64,000 nucleotides of DNA from Bathymodiolus thermophilus thioautotrophic gill symbiont (GTDB lineage: Bacteria; Pseudomonadota; Gammaproteobacteria; PS1; Pseudothioglobaceae), in assembly GCF_003711265.1 (NCBI RefSeq), contig NZ_CP024634.1, forward strand, positions 248,001 to 312,000, read 5' to 3'. The notes below the pieces were generated by a model that was given only the letters and a program-made list of their open reading frames with translations, searched no databases and was not told the DNA's origin. A program made the translations under genes and the position numbers. Numbering within the stretch: position 1 is the stretch's first letter; every line of letters begins with the position of its first letter. This document shows, piece after piece, positions 53,788-62,244 of this stretch.

Positions 53788-54149
53788 AACAGTACAAGCC
53801 CTGGTAAATAATGAAAATCCTTGCTATTATAAGTCCAAGGGGTGAATTTCCCTTCAATGCAACTGGCTGCAATGAGCGCATCAGGAATATCCAAATGATG
53901 ACTTTTGGCGTATTTAACAACCAATTTATTTGCTAAATGAGAAGCATTTTTGTCCATATAAATAAGATTAAATTGATTAATAAACGCCATCAATTTAGTT
54001 TTCTCCTTATTATTCCTCGCCCCAATAATCAACTCCATGGCACTAATAAACAACACATATAAAGCCGTATTTAGACGAGCTAATTTTTCAATAACTTGTA
54101 TATTATTCTTAGTAATTTTAATCAAAACATTGGTGTCCAAGCAAATCAT
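53784..54149 (-). CDS. vapC: PIN-domain ribonuclease toxin (VapC-like)
   Basis: This 121-residue PIN domain has the acidic metal site D5, E39, D90 and D111 (MICLDTNVLI, SAMELIIGA, DIPDALIA, SKDF). VapC toxins cleave specific RNAs, often initiator tRNA or rRNA, when free of antitoxin. It begins directly after the antitoxin stop (TAAATG) and overlaps trmB by ATGA, so toxin and trmB are translationally coupled. Confidence 0.88.
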   Translation of the reverse strand: MICLDTNVLIKITKNNIQVIEKLARLNTALYVLFISAMELIIGARNNKEKTKLMAFINQFNLIYMDKNASHLANKLVVKYAKSHHLDIPDALIAASCIEGKFTPWTYNSKDFHYLPGLVLL

Positions 54150-54404
54150 TTAACCCCGCCCCCACGCCTTGTCACGCAAAGTTTTTTGACTAATGTCATA
54201 ATCTCCCCACATACCCGAAACACCAGACACATCAATAGCAGTCGTTGTTTTTTTACGCTCAATTTCCGAGCGCAAAACCTCCCGAATATAAGCAGACATA
54301 CTTTGACTATTTTGCACCGATATTTGTTTGATTTGTTGAAATAAATCTTGTTCAAAATAAATTTGTGTTCTATGCACAACGCTACTTTTTTTGTTTTTAT
54401 ACAT
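54150..54404 (-). CDS. Ribbon-helix-helix antitoxin
   Basis: This 84-residue protein has an N-terminal ribbon-helix-helix (RTQIYFEQDLFQQIKQIS, MSAYIREVLRSEI) for DNA binding and dimerisation, and a C-terminal tail (GVSGMWGDYDIS) that probably blocks the toxin. It precedes the PIN toxin with no gap, the standard antitoxin-toxin order. It likely represses its own promoter. The next 80 bp upstream hold no gene. Confidence 0.85.
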   Translation of the reverse strand: MYKNKKSSVVHRTQIYFEQDLFQQIKQISVQNSQSMSAYIREVLRSEIERKKTTTAIDVSGVSGMWGDYDISQKTLRDKAWGRG

Positions 54405-54485
54405 TAAGATTATACATTATACAGCTCAATTCATTTTTGCCAATAATCAACTGAAACAATGCATAAATTTTTTGGTTAAGTGAGG

Positions 54486-55910
54486 CTAGTTGCCCTTTAA
54501 TTGATTTAAGACTGATAAATTTTGTTGTTTAGTGGGCGAGTCGGGCAGATTGTTTACCCATGTTTCCAGTTCTCTCCAATTTTGTTTTTCAGAGTGGGCA
54601 ATGAGGTCAGGTTCATTTCTAATGGCTTTTGCATAGGCATCAATAGCGTTTTGATATTCTTTTAACCCATTATAGGCATCTCCCATAGAGTAAGCACGAT
54701 GATAATCAGGTTTAATCCTGATAGCTTCTTTATAAGCATCAATAGCTTTTTGATATTCTTTTAACTCACTATAAGCAATCCCCATATTATAACAAGCACG
54801 ATGATAATCAGGTTTAATCCTGATAGCTTCTTTATAAGCATCAATAGCTTTTTGATATTCTTTTAACTCACTATAAGCAATCCCCATACTATAACAAGCA
54901 CGATGATAATCAGGTTTAATCCTGATAGCTTCTTTATAAGCATCAATAGCTTTTTGATATTCTTTTAACTTACTATAAGCAATCCCCATATTATAATAAG
55001 CACGATGATTAGGTTTAATCTTGATAGCTTCTTTATAGGCATCAATAGCCTTTTGATGTTCTTTTAACTTGTTATAATCAATCCCCATATTATTATGAGC
55101 AAAGTGATAATCAGGTTTAATCCCGATAATTTCTTTATAAGCATCAATAGCTTTTTGATATTCTTTTAACTCATCATAAACAGTCCCTATGTTGTAATAA
55201 GCACGGTAATAATTAGGATCAATTTCAATGGCTTTCTGGTAAAGTGATATTTTTTGCTCTTGATTCTTTTCTTCGTAACCCTCTTGGAAATAATCACTGG
55301 CTATTTTTATGTCGTATTTATGTTCTGTGTTATTCACTTGAGCGAAGCCATAAATATCCTGAAATAGGTTTTTTTCTTCGATGTTGAAATATTGTTTTAA
55401 TTCTTGCCGAATGGCTTCTTTGTGAGATTCTTTAATGGCGATAGATTCTATATTATCAATTTTTTTATAGCCGAATATAAATACGCCTTTTTGAGCAAAA
55501 ATGCGTGCAGTGCTTTTAAAGTTTGTGTGTAAATAATACAGTTGATCTTCTTGTGTAAACAACTCCTCCTTTTTCGATTTTGAGTATTTAGACTCCTCCT
55601 CTTGTGCGTCCAATGGTTTAAATTCATTTGTTTGCACATTTAGAAAAAATACTTCCCCATCTGTTTTATTTGTATTGTCACAAGCAAACCACAAAGCGAT
55701 TAAAAAATCTTCACTAAAATCAATTAATCCTGTTGCAGCCCCATAATGCTGTAAATCAATCAATAAACCTGTATCACTTAATTGTGAATCTTGCCCATAA
55801 CGATAACTTCTGGCATCTTTAATTAAATCCGCATGATATTCAAAATATTTTTCCTTACTAGGGTTTGGAAAACCTGATTTTTTAAGACGCCTACTTGCTG
55901 TTGATACCAC
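54486..55910 (-). CDS. FRG-domain protein with TPR repeats, probably frameshifted at the N-terminus
   Basis: 474 codons from GTG 55910. The N-terminal half is an FRG domain (LLIDLQHYGAATGLIDFS, LIALWFAC). About six or seven 34-residue TPRs (NMGIAYSELKEYQKAIDAYK) follow from about residue 205. The upstream DNA continues the domain in the same frame (RYIYRGQ, the FRG signature). A good ATG (56016) reads MTNTTVSKYI in another frame; dropping one T of a TTT at 55986-55988 joins the two (KYIEEIAG). The true gene is therefore probably 54486-56016 with a one-base insertion, either real or a sequence error. FRG proteins occur in defence and toxin contexts; no function is proven here. Confidence 0.75.
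   Translation of the reverse strand: MVSTASRRLKKSGFPNPSKEKYFEYHADLIKDARSYRYGQDSQLSDTGLLIDLQHYGAATGLIDFSEDFLIALWFACDNTNKTDGEVFFLNVQTNEFKPLDAQEEESKYSKSKKEELFTQEDQLYYLHTNFKSTARIFAQKGVFIFGYKKIDNIESIAIKESHKEAIRQELKQYFNIEEKNLFQDIYGFAQVNNTEHKYDIKIASDYFQEGYEEKNQEQKISLYQKAIEIDPNYYRAYYNIGTVYDELKEYQKAIDAYKEIIGIKPDYHFAHNNMGIDYNKLKEHQKAIDAYKEAIKIKPNHRAYYNMGIAYSKLKEYQKAIDAYKEAIRIKPDYHRACYSMGIAYSELKEYQKAIDAYKEAIRIKPDYHRACYNMGIAYSELKEYQKAIDAYKEAIRIKPDYHRAYSMGDAYNGLKEYQNAIDAYAKAIRNEPDLIAHSEKQNWRELETWVNNLPDSPTKQQNLSVLNQLKGN
54694..54999 (-). repeat. Three near-identical 102-bp tandem repeats coding TPRs
   Basis: Units start at 54694, 54796 and 54898, exactly 102 bp apart (34 codons), and differ by only a few bases. 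More diverged units flank them. The identity at the DNA level points to recent amplification, so copy number probably varies between strains. Confidence 0.8.
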
Positions 55911-56012
55911 GCCACCTGGATAATCCTCTGATTGCCCTCGATAAATATAGCGTTTGTCTTTTGAGGTTGCTCCAGCAATTTCCTCAAATATATTTACTAA
56001 CAGTCGTATTTG

Positions 56013-56264
56013 TCATAATTGATATTCTACAATCAGTGGCGCATGATCTGAAAAGCGCTTATCTTTATAAACATAAGCGCTTTTAACCGTGCCTTGTAAA
56101 TTGGCACTGAGGATTTGATAATCAAGGTTGGTGGTCCAGGCTTGCCCATGGTTTAACCACCAAGTGTATTGGCGTGGCTCTTGGTGGTTTTTATGGCGGG
56201 TGCCAATAAAGCTTGTTGTTTCGGTGACGCAAATACCGTTGACATTAATCGTTATAATTTTCAT
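56013..56264 (-). pseudogene. Internally deleted copy of xthA
   Basis: An 83-codon open frame has the first ~11 residues (MKIITINVNGI) and the last ~55 residues (with LSANLQGTVKSAYVYKDKR and DHAPLIVEYQ) of the intact exonuclease III at 57851-58612. The catalytic middle is deleted, and the joint region is scrambled (VTETTSFIGTRHK). Two single-codon or short deletions lie in the C-terminal part. It cannot be active. It sits directly before the FRG-TPR gene, as the intact xthA sits directly before the other TPR gene. Confidence 0.88.
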
Positions 56265-56294
56265 AATTTAAGAGGTTTTGTGGGCGGGCTTCTG

Positions 56295-56323
56295 GTAATT
56301 ATTCATATTCATGTAAAGATCCC
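56295..56323. repeat. Remnant end of the 160-bp element family
   Basis: TAATTATTCATATTCATGTA then AAGATCCC resembles the right terminal repeat (TAATTATCCATATTTATGCA then AAGGTCTC) with several changes. It lies between the TPR gene at 56337 and the xthA fragment, near a probable duplication joint. Confidence 0.45.
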
Positions 56324-56336
56324 ATTTTATTGCCTT

Positions 56337-57854
56337 TTACTCAAATTCGTTAAAAGTTTTAAAAAATTTAAGTGCTGATTGTAATGCCATTCGGCTTTTA
56401 GTTTTATTGTTAATCCAGTCCTCAATATCGCCCCAAACCCAATCTTTAAATTTTGCATTTTTATGCTTAGACCGAAAATTTTGCTGCCATGTTTGTTTGA
56501 GCGTCCCATGCATATCAATTTTTTTGAAAATATTGAACACATCAAATGACATTATACGATCTTTATCGCTAGAAAATTTTTTCTTGAATGTGTTTGACAA
56601 TTTTTGTCCAAAAACTTGATCTTGGATTAATAATAATTCAAATAAATTAATATAAGCACCACCTTGATTGGGATCGATTTTAATTGCTTGTTTATAGGTT
56701 TTAGTTGCTTTTTTATATTGCTTCAACTCATTGTAAGTGTGACCCAAGCTGTAATACAGTTTGTAATTATCGGGCTTAACAATAATGGCTTGCTGAAAAA
56801 CGCCAATGGCTTTTTTATATTGCTTTAAATTAAGGTAGTTAAGTGCCATTCTGACATACGCATCAATATTTTTATTATTAATATTGATCGCCATTTGATA
56901 GGCATTAGTAGACTTATTGTATTGTTTTAATATTGCATAGATATTCCCTATATTGTAATAAGCACCTCGAGAGTCGGCTTTAATTTTAATAGCTTCTTGA
57001 TAGGCGTCAATAGCTTTTTGATATTGTTTTAACTTATAATAAGCAAGCCCTGTATTATGATAGCCATGGTGGTCATTAGGTTTAATTTTAAGTACTTTTT
57101 GAAAGGCAGAAAGAGCTTTATTGTATTGCTTTAAATTATAATAACTAATACCTAGTTCTTTGTAGTTAATAAGCTTTTTTGGGTCAAGGTTTATTGCTCT
57201 TTTATAAGAATCAATGGCTTTTTTGTGCTTCTTCATAATTTCGTAAGTGTATCCTATTCTAAAATAAATCTCAGGAATGAAATTATTAATATTGGTGGCT
57301 TGTTGATAAGCGTCAAGAGCTTTTTGATGTTGTTTTAATTTACTGTAAATAGCGCCCATGCGATAATATGAGTCTAATTTTGGCTTAATTTCAATTGATT
57401 TTTGGTATGCTTCAATTGCTTTAACACTTTTACCAAGCATTTCTTGGGTTATACCAATATTATGATAAAAATCCTGATTAGGCATAGCTTTGTTGGCGCG
57501 TTGATATAGTTTTAGGGCTTTTTCATAGTGTTTTCTCTCAAAATAAACAACACCCGCATCAAAATATGCCGCAAGGTTTTTAGGATTGATTTCAATGGAT
57601 TTTTCAAAAGCGCTAATTGCTTTATCTTGCTGATTAAGTTTAAAATAAGACACACCTATTTGATAATATGCTTTATCGTTATTAGGTTCATCAGCCAAAA
57701 CTTCTTTTAAAATGTTGACCGCCGCCTGATATGCTTGTATTTGATTACAAATGACGCCTCTCATATAAGGGGTAAATGCAAAGCCCTTGTCTTCTGATAA
57801 AGACAAAACACTGTATAGGCATATAATGGATACAATTACAATTTTTTTCATCAT
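56337..57854 (-). CDS. Exported TPR-repeat protein
   Basis: This 505-residue protein has a signal peptide (MMKKIVIVSIICLYSVLSLS) and then about eleven 34-residue TPRs (typical AYYNIGNIYAILKQYNKSTN, AYYKLKQYQKAIDAYQEAIK). The last ~110 residues lack repeats (ending in DWVWGDIEDWINNKTKSR). The start overlaps the xthA stop (CAATGATG), so it is coupled to xthA. It is probably a periplasmic protein-binding scaffold. Repeats are more diverged than in the FRG-TPR protein. The short W-rich C-terminal block (WVWGDIEDWINN) resembles the other protein's end (WRELETWVNN), suggesting shared ancestry. Confidence 0.85.
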   Translation of the reverse strand: MMKKIVIVSIICLYSVLSLSEDKGFAFTPYMRGVICNQIQAYQAAVNILKEVLADEPNNDKAYYQIGVSYFKLNQQDKAISAFEKSIEINPKNLAAYFDAGVVYFERKHYEKALKLYQRANKAMPNQDFYHNIGITQEMLGKSVKAIEAYQKSIEIKPKLDSYYRMGAIYSKLKQHQKALDAYQQATNINNFIPEIYFRIGYTYEIMKKHKKAIDSYKRAINLDPKKLINYKELGISYYNLKQYNKALSAFQKVLKIKPNDHHGYHNTGLAYYKLKQYQKAIDAYQEAIKIKADSRGAYYNIGNIYAILKQYNKSTNAYQMAININNKNIDAYVRMALNYLNLKQYKKAIGVFQQAIIVKPDNYKLYYSLGHTYNELKQYKKATKTYKQAIKIDPNQGGAYINLFELLLIQDQVFGQKLSNTFKKKFSSDKDRIMSFDVFNIFKKIDMHGTLKQTWQQNFRSKHKNAKFKDWVWGDIEDWINNKTKSRMALQSALKFFKTFNEFE

Positions 57855-58612
57855 TGATATTCTACAATCAGTGGCGCATGGTCTGAAAAGCGTTTATCTT
57901 TATAAACATAAGCGCTTTTAACCGTGCCTTGTAAATTGGCACTGAGGATTTGATAATCAATGCGCCAGCCGGTGTTGTTGGCCCAGGCTTGTCCACGGTT
58001 TGACCACCAAGTGTATTGGTGTGGCTCTTGGTTGATTTCACGGAAGGCGTCAATAAAACCTGCTTCGTTAAATAATTCGTCCATCCAAGCGCGTTCTTCT
58101 GGCAGACAGCCTGAGCGGTTTTTGTTGCCGTTGAAATTTTTGATGTCAATTTCTTTGTGTACGATATTAATGTCGCCACAAATAATATATTGGCGACCGT
58201 CTTGTTGTATTTTTTTTAAATAAGGCATAAATCGTTCCAGCATAAATGCCATTTTGTAATCTTGGCGTTCTTGTTTGGCAGAGCCTGAGGGGAGATAGAT
58301 TGAAATAACACTAAGATTGCCAAAATCGGCTTGAATAAAGCGTCCTTCAAAATCAATGTCTTCCCAGGGGCTGAAAATAACTTGGTCGGGCTTGGTTTTG
58401 CAATACAAACCTGTGCCACTGTAGCCTTTTTTCTGAGCGGGGTGATAAAAAGTGTGTCTGTCTTTGGGATAGAATTTATCATCTAATTGGTCTTCTTGTG
58501 CCCTTAGTTCTTGTATGCACACTACTTCTGCGTTTTGTTTTTTTAGCCAAGGGAAGAGGCCTTTTTTTTCGGCAGCGCGGATGCCGTTGACATTGATTGT
58601 TATAATTTTCAT
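57851..58612 (-). CDS. xthA: Exodeoxyribonuclease III
   Basis: This 253-residue protein matches the ExoIII/AP endonuclease family over its full length. Metal and catalytic motifs are KIITINVNGIRAAE, CIQELRAQEDQ, ICGDINIVHKEIDI and SDHAPLIVEY. It repairs abasic sites in DNA. The stop overlaps the start of the TPR gene. A damaged second copy lies at 56013-56264. Confidence 0.95.
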   Translation of the reverse strand: MKIITINVNGIRAAEKKGLFPWLKKQNAEVVCIQELRAQEDQLDDKFYPKDRHTFYHPAQKKGYSGTGLYCKTKPDQVIFSPWEDIDFEGRFIQADFGNLSVISIYLPSGSAKQERQDYKMAFMLERFMPYLKKIQQDGRQYIICGDINIVHKEIDIKNFNGNKNRSGCLPEERAWMDELFNEAGFIDAFREINQEPHQYTWWSNRGQAWANNTGWRIDYQILSANLQGTVKSAYVYKDKRFSDHAPLIVEYQ

Positions 58613-58613
58613 A

Positions 58614-59939
58614 TTATTCGTGTTCTTGTGATAATTTAAGAGATTTTATGGGTGAATTTTTAATATTTTGTGCTGCGGATAAGAGGTATTTTATGGCGTT
58701 GTAATTTTCCTCAAAAGTGGGCAAAATTTCATCTTTGTGGGGGCTGAACCCATTGATTCCAGTGCTTGGCCATTCGCCTGGCCTTAATTCAATGAGAAAG
58801 CTAAGGATGTCTAACGCCCCGTAAGACCAATCAATGACATCGCCATTTGTGTTGTATAGCACTTCAGGGGTGCTACTGGGTTTATATACTTTTCCGTGGA
58901 CTTCCTTGATTGCCTCAGAAATTTTAGTGGCAATGGCACTTAATTGGGTGTTGTCTTTGCTGGGGTCGTTAATATATCCCCATGGATATAATACTAATTG
59001 ACTATAACTGTGATAAGAAACGAAGATTTGTGGATGGATTTCTGTGACAAAGCGCTCAATGGCTTGAGTTTCTGGCTCTGATGCTGGCGTCTTACCTCTA
59101 TAAGTATTCGAACTGGTAGTAGGCGATGATCCAGTATCGTCATACCCCCATTTAAAAGAATGATTACGATTTAAATCTACGCCATAAGTGCCATCGCCAT
59201 TGTCTCTGCGGTTTTTGCGCCAATATCTTGTACTGGCATTAATTTTTGAATACTCGTGTCCATCTGGGTTGACCATAGGTACTAGCCAAATTTCGCTGTT
59301 GTCAATTAAAGCAGTTATTTCAGAATTTGCGCCATAATCTTCCAGTAATTGTTGTGCTATTAAATAGACAACATTAGGGACAATCCACTCTCTGGCATGA
59401 TAGGTGCCAACCAACACAATTTTTGCTTTTTGTGCTGAATCGGTATTCACTTGACTGCTTATTTTAAAAGCAATAATGTCTCTATTTTCAATGCTTTTGC
59501 CGATTACTTTTGTGCTAAAAATAGGGTACTTTGTTGCCAAAGAGAGTGCTTGTTTTTGTAAAAATGCATAATCAATAAAGTTTTCTTCTGCCTTTAATAT
59601 AATGACGGCTATTGTTGCTTTACTCAAGCGACTTTCGCTGGTATTGTCAGTGTTAGTCCACGAAACCTTTACTGTAATTGTTTTGCCAATCTCATTTGAG
59701 GTTAAAGTATAAGTTTTTTCAATGGCGTTATTAATAGGCACATCTGCGGCATACCATTGATATGAAAACACTAAATTGTCTGCCATAGTTGTGGTATCAA
59801 CGGTTAAAGTGTTTTTTACTGAGACAATGCCAATAATAATGGGTTTGGCAGTAGGTAACTTGGCAACAGATGGCTCATTGCCAAAATTACATCCGAATAA
59901 AAAGGTGGCAAAGAACAGGCAAATAACAAGGTTCTTCAT
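58614..59939 (-). CDS. M14-family zinc carboxypeptidase, lipoprotein
   Basis: This 441-residue protein has a lipoprotein signal peptide with lipobox LFGC (Cys17) and an Ig-like domain at about residues 32-115. An M14 peptidase domain follows from about residue 120. Zinc ligands are H181 and E184 (TYHAREW) and H310 (SYHSYSQ); the catalytic Glu is E384 (FLIELRP); substrate-binding residues lie in NPDGHEYS and DLNRNHSFKWG. This is the carboxypeptidase A/T subgroup, which trims C-terminal residues from peptides, probably at the cell surface. It overlaps the upstream gene at 59936-60367 by 4 bp. Confidence 0.9.
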   Translation of the reverse strand: MKNLVICLFFATFLFGCNFGNEPSVAKLPTAKPIIIGIVSVKNTLTVDTTTMADNLVFSYQWYAADVPINNAIEKTYTLTSNEIGKTITVKVSWTNTDNTSESRLSKATIAVIILKAEENFIDYAFLQKQALSLATKYPIFSTKVIGKSIENRDIIAFKISSQVNTDSAQKAKIVLVGTYHAREWIVPNVVYLIAQQLLEDYGANSEITALIDNSEIWLVPMVNPDGHEYSKINASTRYWRKNRRDNGDGTYGVDLNRNHSFKWGYDDTGSSPTTSSNTYRGKTPASEPETQAIERFVTEIHPQIFVSYHSYSQLVLYPWGYINDPSKDNTQLSAIATKISEAIKEVHGKVYKPSSTPEVLYNTNGDVIDWSYGALDILSFLIELRPGEWPSTGINGFSPHKDEILPTFEENYNAIKYLLSAAQNIKNSPIKSLKLSQEHE

Positions 59940-60367
59940 AGATTATCGCCGACAAATATTGTGAGACCCAATGCTTCTAGTTGTTTTATTTGGGCATCGA
60001 ACGCTCTGCCGACTATCTTTTGTTTGGTTTTGTGAAAAATATCAACACCAGCTTTCAAAATATGCGCTAATTGTTGTTTGTCTTGAAAATAAATATCAAC
60101 CCTTCTTTGGATAAAATCACTCTCTTTTGTTGGTGATAACGATATACCAGGGATAACCGTATTTTTATTGATTTTAACAATCATAAAGTTAGGCTCAACC
60201 ACTAAGATTTCATTTACATAACTTTCTATGTTGACCAAATTTATTGGTTGAGTTAATAGGATTTTTTTGTAAACAAAGTCAGCGGCTGAACTGTTTTTTG
60301 ACAAAGCAACGCTAATAATGCACAATAAAAATATTAATCGAGTCCAAGTTTTATTGTGTTTTTTCAT
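59936..60367 (-). CDS. Exported protein resembling a peptidase propeptide
   Basis: This 143-residue protein has a signal peptide (about 1-29, ending NSSAA). The last ~55 residues (RVDIYFQDKQQLAHILKAG, DIFHKTKQKIVGRAFD and QLEALGLTIFVGDN) look like the small alpha/beta prodomain that precedes many M14 carboxypeptidases. The carboxypeptidase gene overlaps it by ATGA, which supports a role as a separately encoded chaperone or inhibitor. The similarity is by pattern only. It may instead be an unrelated exported protein. Confidence 0.65.
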   Translation of the reverse strand: MKKHNKTWTRLIFLLCIISVALSKNSSAADFVYKKILLTQPINLVNIESYVNEILVVEPNFMIVKINKNTVIPGISLSPTKESDFIQRRVDIYFQDKQQLAHILKAGVDIFHKTKQKIVGRAFDAQIKQLEALGLTIFVGDNL

Positions 60368-60484
60368 TTGTTTGATTTTTCAAATTTTCAACTCAGCGTT
60401 TGGCTAAAAACCTTTTTCCTCAGTTTGTAGATAATAGTCGTTATAATTCGCATAACTTTTAAAAATAATTTTACAGGAGAATTT

Positions 60485-61123
60485 ATGGAACTATATCAAA
60501 AAGATTTTGTGGATTTTATGCTAGAAATTGGCGCTTTAAAATTTGGAGAATTTACCCTTAAATCAGGTCGTATTAGCCCTTATTTTTTTAACGCAGGCGC
60601 TTTCAATACAGGCGAACACCTTTCTAAATTGGGCAAATTTTACGCACAAGCCATTCAAGAAAGCGACTTAGATTTTGATGTATTATTTGGCCCAGCCTAC
60701 AAAGGCATCCCACTTGCCACCGCTACTGCCATGGCACTGAACGACAGTTTTAATCAAAATATACCTTATAGTTTCAACCGCAAAGAAGCCAAAACCCACG
60801 GCGAAGGCGGCGATATTGTCGGACATCCACTCACAGGCAATATTTTAATTATTGATGATGTTATTACCGCAGGCACTGCTATTCGTGAAGCAATGGCTAT
60901 TATTAAGGCAAATGGCGCTACTGCCAAAGGTGTGATTGTTGCCGTTGACCGCCAAGAAAAAGGCAAAGGTGAGCAGTCAGCCATTCAAGAAGTTGAACAA
61001 AATTTCGGCATTCAAGTATTGAGCATCATCAGCTTATCACATCTGGTAGATTACCTGAAGCAAGGCAACGACCAAGCGCTTATTGAACGCATTGAATCTT
61101 ATCGTAACCAGTATGGGGTCTAA
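60485..61123 (+). CDS. pyrE: Orotate phosphoribosyltransferase
   Basis: This 212-residue type I phosphoribosyltransferase has PRPP motif [16 protein letters not shown] and the family segments [15 protein letters not shown] and [11 protein letters not shown]. It converts orotate to OMP in pyrimidine synthesis. ACAGGAGA lies 7 bp before the ATG. It is a single gene followed by a repeat hairpin and a terminator. Confidence 0.97.
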   Translation: MELYQKDFVDFMLEIGALKFGEFTLKSGRISPYFFNAGAFNTGEHLSKLGKFYAQAIQESDLDFDVLFGPAYKGIPLATATAMALNDSFNQNIPYSFNRKEAKTHGEGGDIVGHPLTGNILIIDDVITAGTAIREAMAIIKANGATAKGVIVAVDRQEKGKGEQSAIQEVEQNFGIQVLSIISLSHLVDYLKQGNDQALIERIESYRNQYGV

Positions 61124-61188
61124 TGCCATTATTCAAAATAAACCAAACAATCTAGCGCCATCTTTACATTTTATTTTTGAAAATGGCA
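61124..61188. repeat. Short copy of the 90-bp inverted-repeat element
   Basis: TGCCATTATTCAAAATAAAC at the left pairs with TTTATTTTTGAAAATGGCA at the right around CAAACAATCTAGCGCCATC. It starts at the pyrE stop, so it may stabilise or end the pyrE mRNA. Confidence 0.55.
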
Positions 61189-61230
61189 TAAGTAAGGCTT
61201 TTTTCAAAGGCAGAATGATTCTTTAGACAA

Positions 61231-61260
61231 AAAAATAGCGCCAATAAAAGCGCTATTTTT
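61231..61260. terminator. Bidirectional intrinsic terminator
   Basis: AAAAATAGCGC, an 8-base spacer, then GCGCTATTTTT. The stem has A tracts on one side and T tracts on the other, so it can serve both pyrE (plus) and tRNA-Ser (minus), which converge here. Confidence 0.85.
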
Positions 61261-61265
61261 GTATA

Positions 61266-61355
61266 TGGTGGAGGGATAGGGATTTGAACCCTAGAAGGAG
61301 ATTAATCCTTGCTGGTTTTCAAGACCAGTGCATTCAGCCGCTCTGCCATCCCTCC
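61266..61355 (-). tRNA. tRNA-Ser (TGA)
   Basis: 90 nt including encoded CCA. The acceptor stem is GGAGGGA/TCCCTCC, the anticodon loop CTTGAAA gives anticodon TGA, a long variable arm is present as in all tRNA-Ser, and the T loop is GGTTCAAATCC. Confidence 0.96.
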
Positions 61356-61476
61356 GAAGGTGCGTATGATACCGAGAGTTTTGTCAATAGTAAATAGATT
61401 TGATAAAATTTAACTATGAAAGTTAAATGATTTTAAGTATAATACTTTCTTTTTAGAATTTCAGAATAGGTGAGTT

Positions 61477-61713
61477 ATGGCAAAGGTATGTCAAGTAACG
61501 GGCAAACGCCCGATTAGTGGTAACAATGTTTCTCATGCACACAATAAAACGCGTAGGCGCTTTTATCCAAATCTACACACACATCGTTTTTGGGTGGAAA
61601 GTGAGAATCGTTTTGTAAAGTTAAAATTAACTGCAAAAGGTTTGCGCATTGTTGATAAAAAAGGTATTGACACAGTATTAACAGAAATTCGCGCTCGTGG
61701 CGAAAAAGTTTAA
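61477..61713 (+). CDS. rpmB: 50S ribosomal protein L28
   Basis: This 78-residue protein has [20 protein letters not shown] and the basic stretch [18 protein letters not shown]. It is a large-subunit ribosomal protein of normal length. It forms the usual rpmB-rpmG operon, with an 11-bp gap. A TATAAT-like -10 lies at 61438-61443, but no good -35 is seen. Confidence 0.97.
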   Translation: MAKVCQVTGKRPISGNNVSHAHNKTRRRFYPNLHTHRFWVESENRFVKLKLTAKGLRIVDKKGIDTVLTEIRARGEKV

Positions 61714-61723
61714 GGGGTAAATT

Positions 61724-61879
61724 ATGAGAGAAAAAATCAGATTAGTATCATCAGCCAAAACAGGTCATTTTTATACGACAACTAAGAACAAACGACTACA
61801 CCCAGAAAAGGTAGAAGTTAAAAAGTTTGATCCCGTTGTTAGACAGCATGTGATGTATAAGGAAGCTAAGATTAAGTAA
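61724..61879 (+). CDS. rpmG: 50S ribosomal protein L33
   Basis: 51 residues ([20 protein letters not shown]... ending YKEAKIK) with AAGGGG before the ATG. It is the zinc-free L33 type, lacking CxxC pairs, so no zinc-responsive second form is implied. The stop overlaps the next start by one base (TAATG). Confidence 0.97.
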   Translation: MREKIRLVSSAKTGHFYTTTKNKRLHPEKVEVKKFDPVVRQHVMYKEAKIK

Positions 61880-62196
61880 TGGATACAGCAGCCTTATACC
61901 AAAAAATTATTTCTGTTATTCAAAAATCATTTATTGATCGAGCAGAAAAATATGGATTAACTGTTAATGAATTAAAGGGTCTCGACCCTTCAATTGAGGA
62001 TCTAATATTGCACTTAAAGGGGCTGAACGCAATATTAAAAGTTGTTGCAGGAGATGATCATATTGAAATAATTTTATCTATTGATGCCAGTCAATGTATT
62101 GTTGTTATGGAGAGAATGGCTCAAGCCATTAGGCAAGAAGATCAAAAGGAAATAGAAAGCCTTATGTTGGAATTAAAAAAACATGCAAAGTATTAA
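61879..62196 (+). CDS. Small hypothetical protein coupled to rpmG
   Basis: This 105-residue protein starts by TAATG overlap with the rpmG stop, so it is probably translated with it. It is acidic and mostly helical (LYQKIISVIQKSFIDRAEKY, CIVVMERMAQAIRQEDQKEI) and has no signal or membrane segment. I do not recognise the family. The coupling and codon usage support a real gene. Confidence 0.7.
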   Translation: MDTAALYQKIISVIQKSFIDRAEKYGLTVNELKGLDPSIEDLILHLKGLNAILKVVAGDDHIEIILSIDASQCIVVMERMAQAIRQEDQKEIESLMLELKKHAKY

Positions 62197-62244
62197 AAAA
62201 AAATATATAATAACACTAAAATAGGAAAAAAAGGAGAGCATAAA

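Noticed and set aside
54694..54999. Evenly spaced repeats resembling a CRISPR array
   Set aside because: The 102-bp units are contiguous, lie in frame and encode 34-residue TPRs. There are no spacers.
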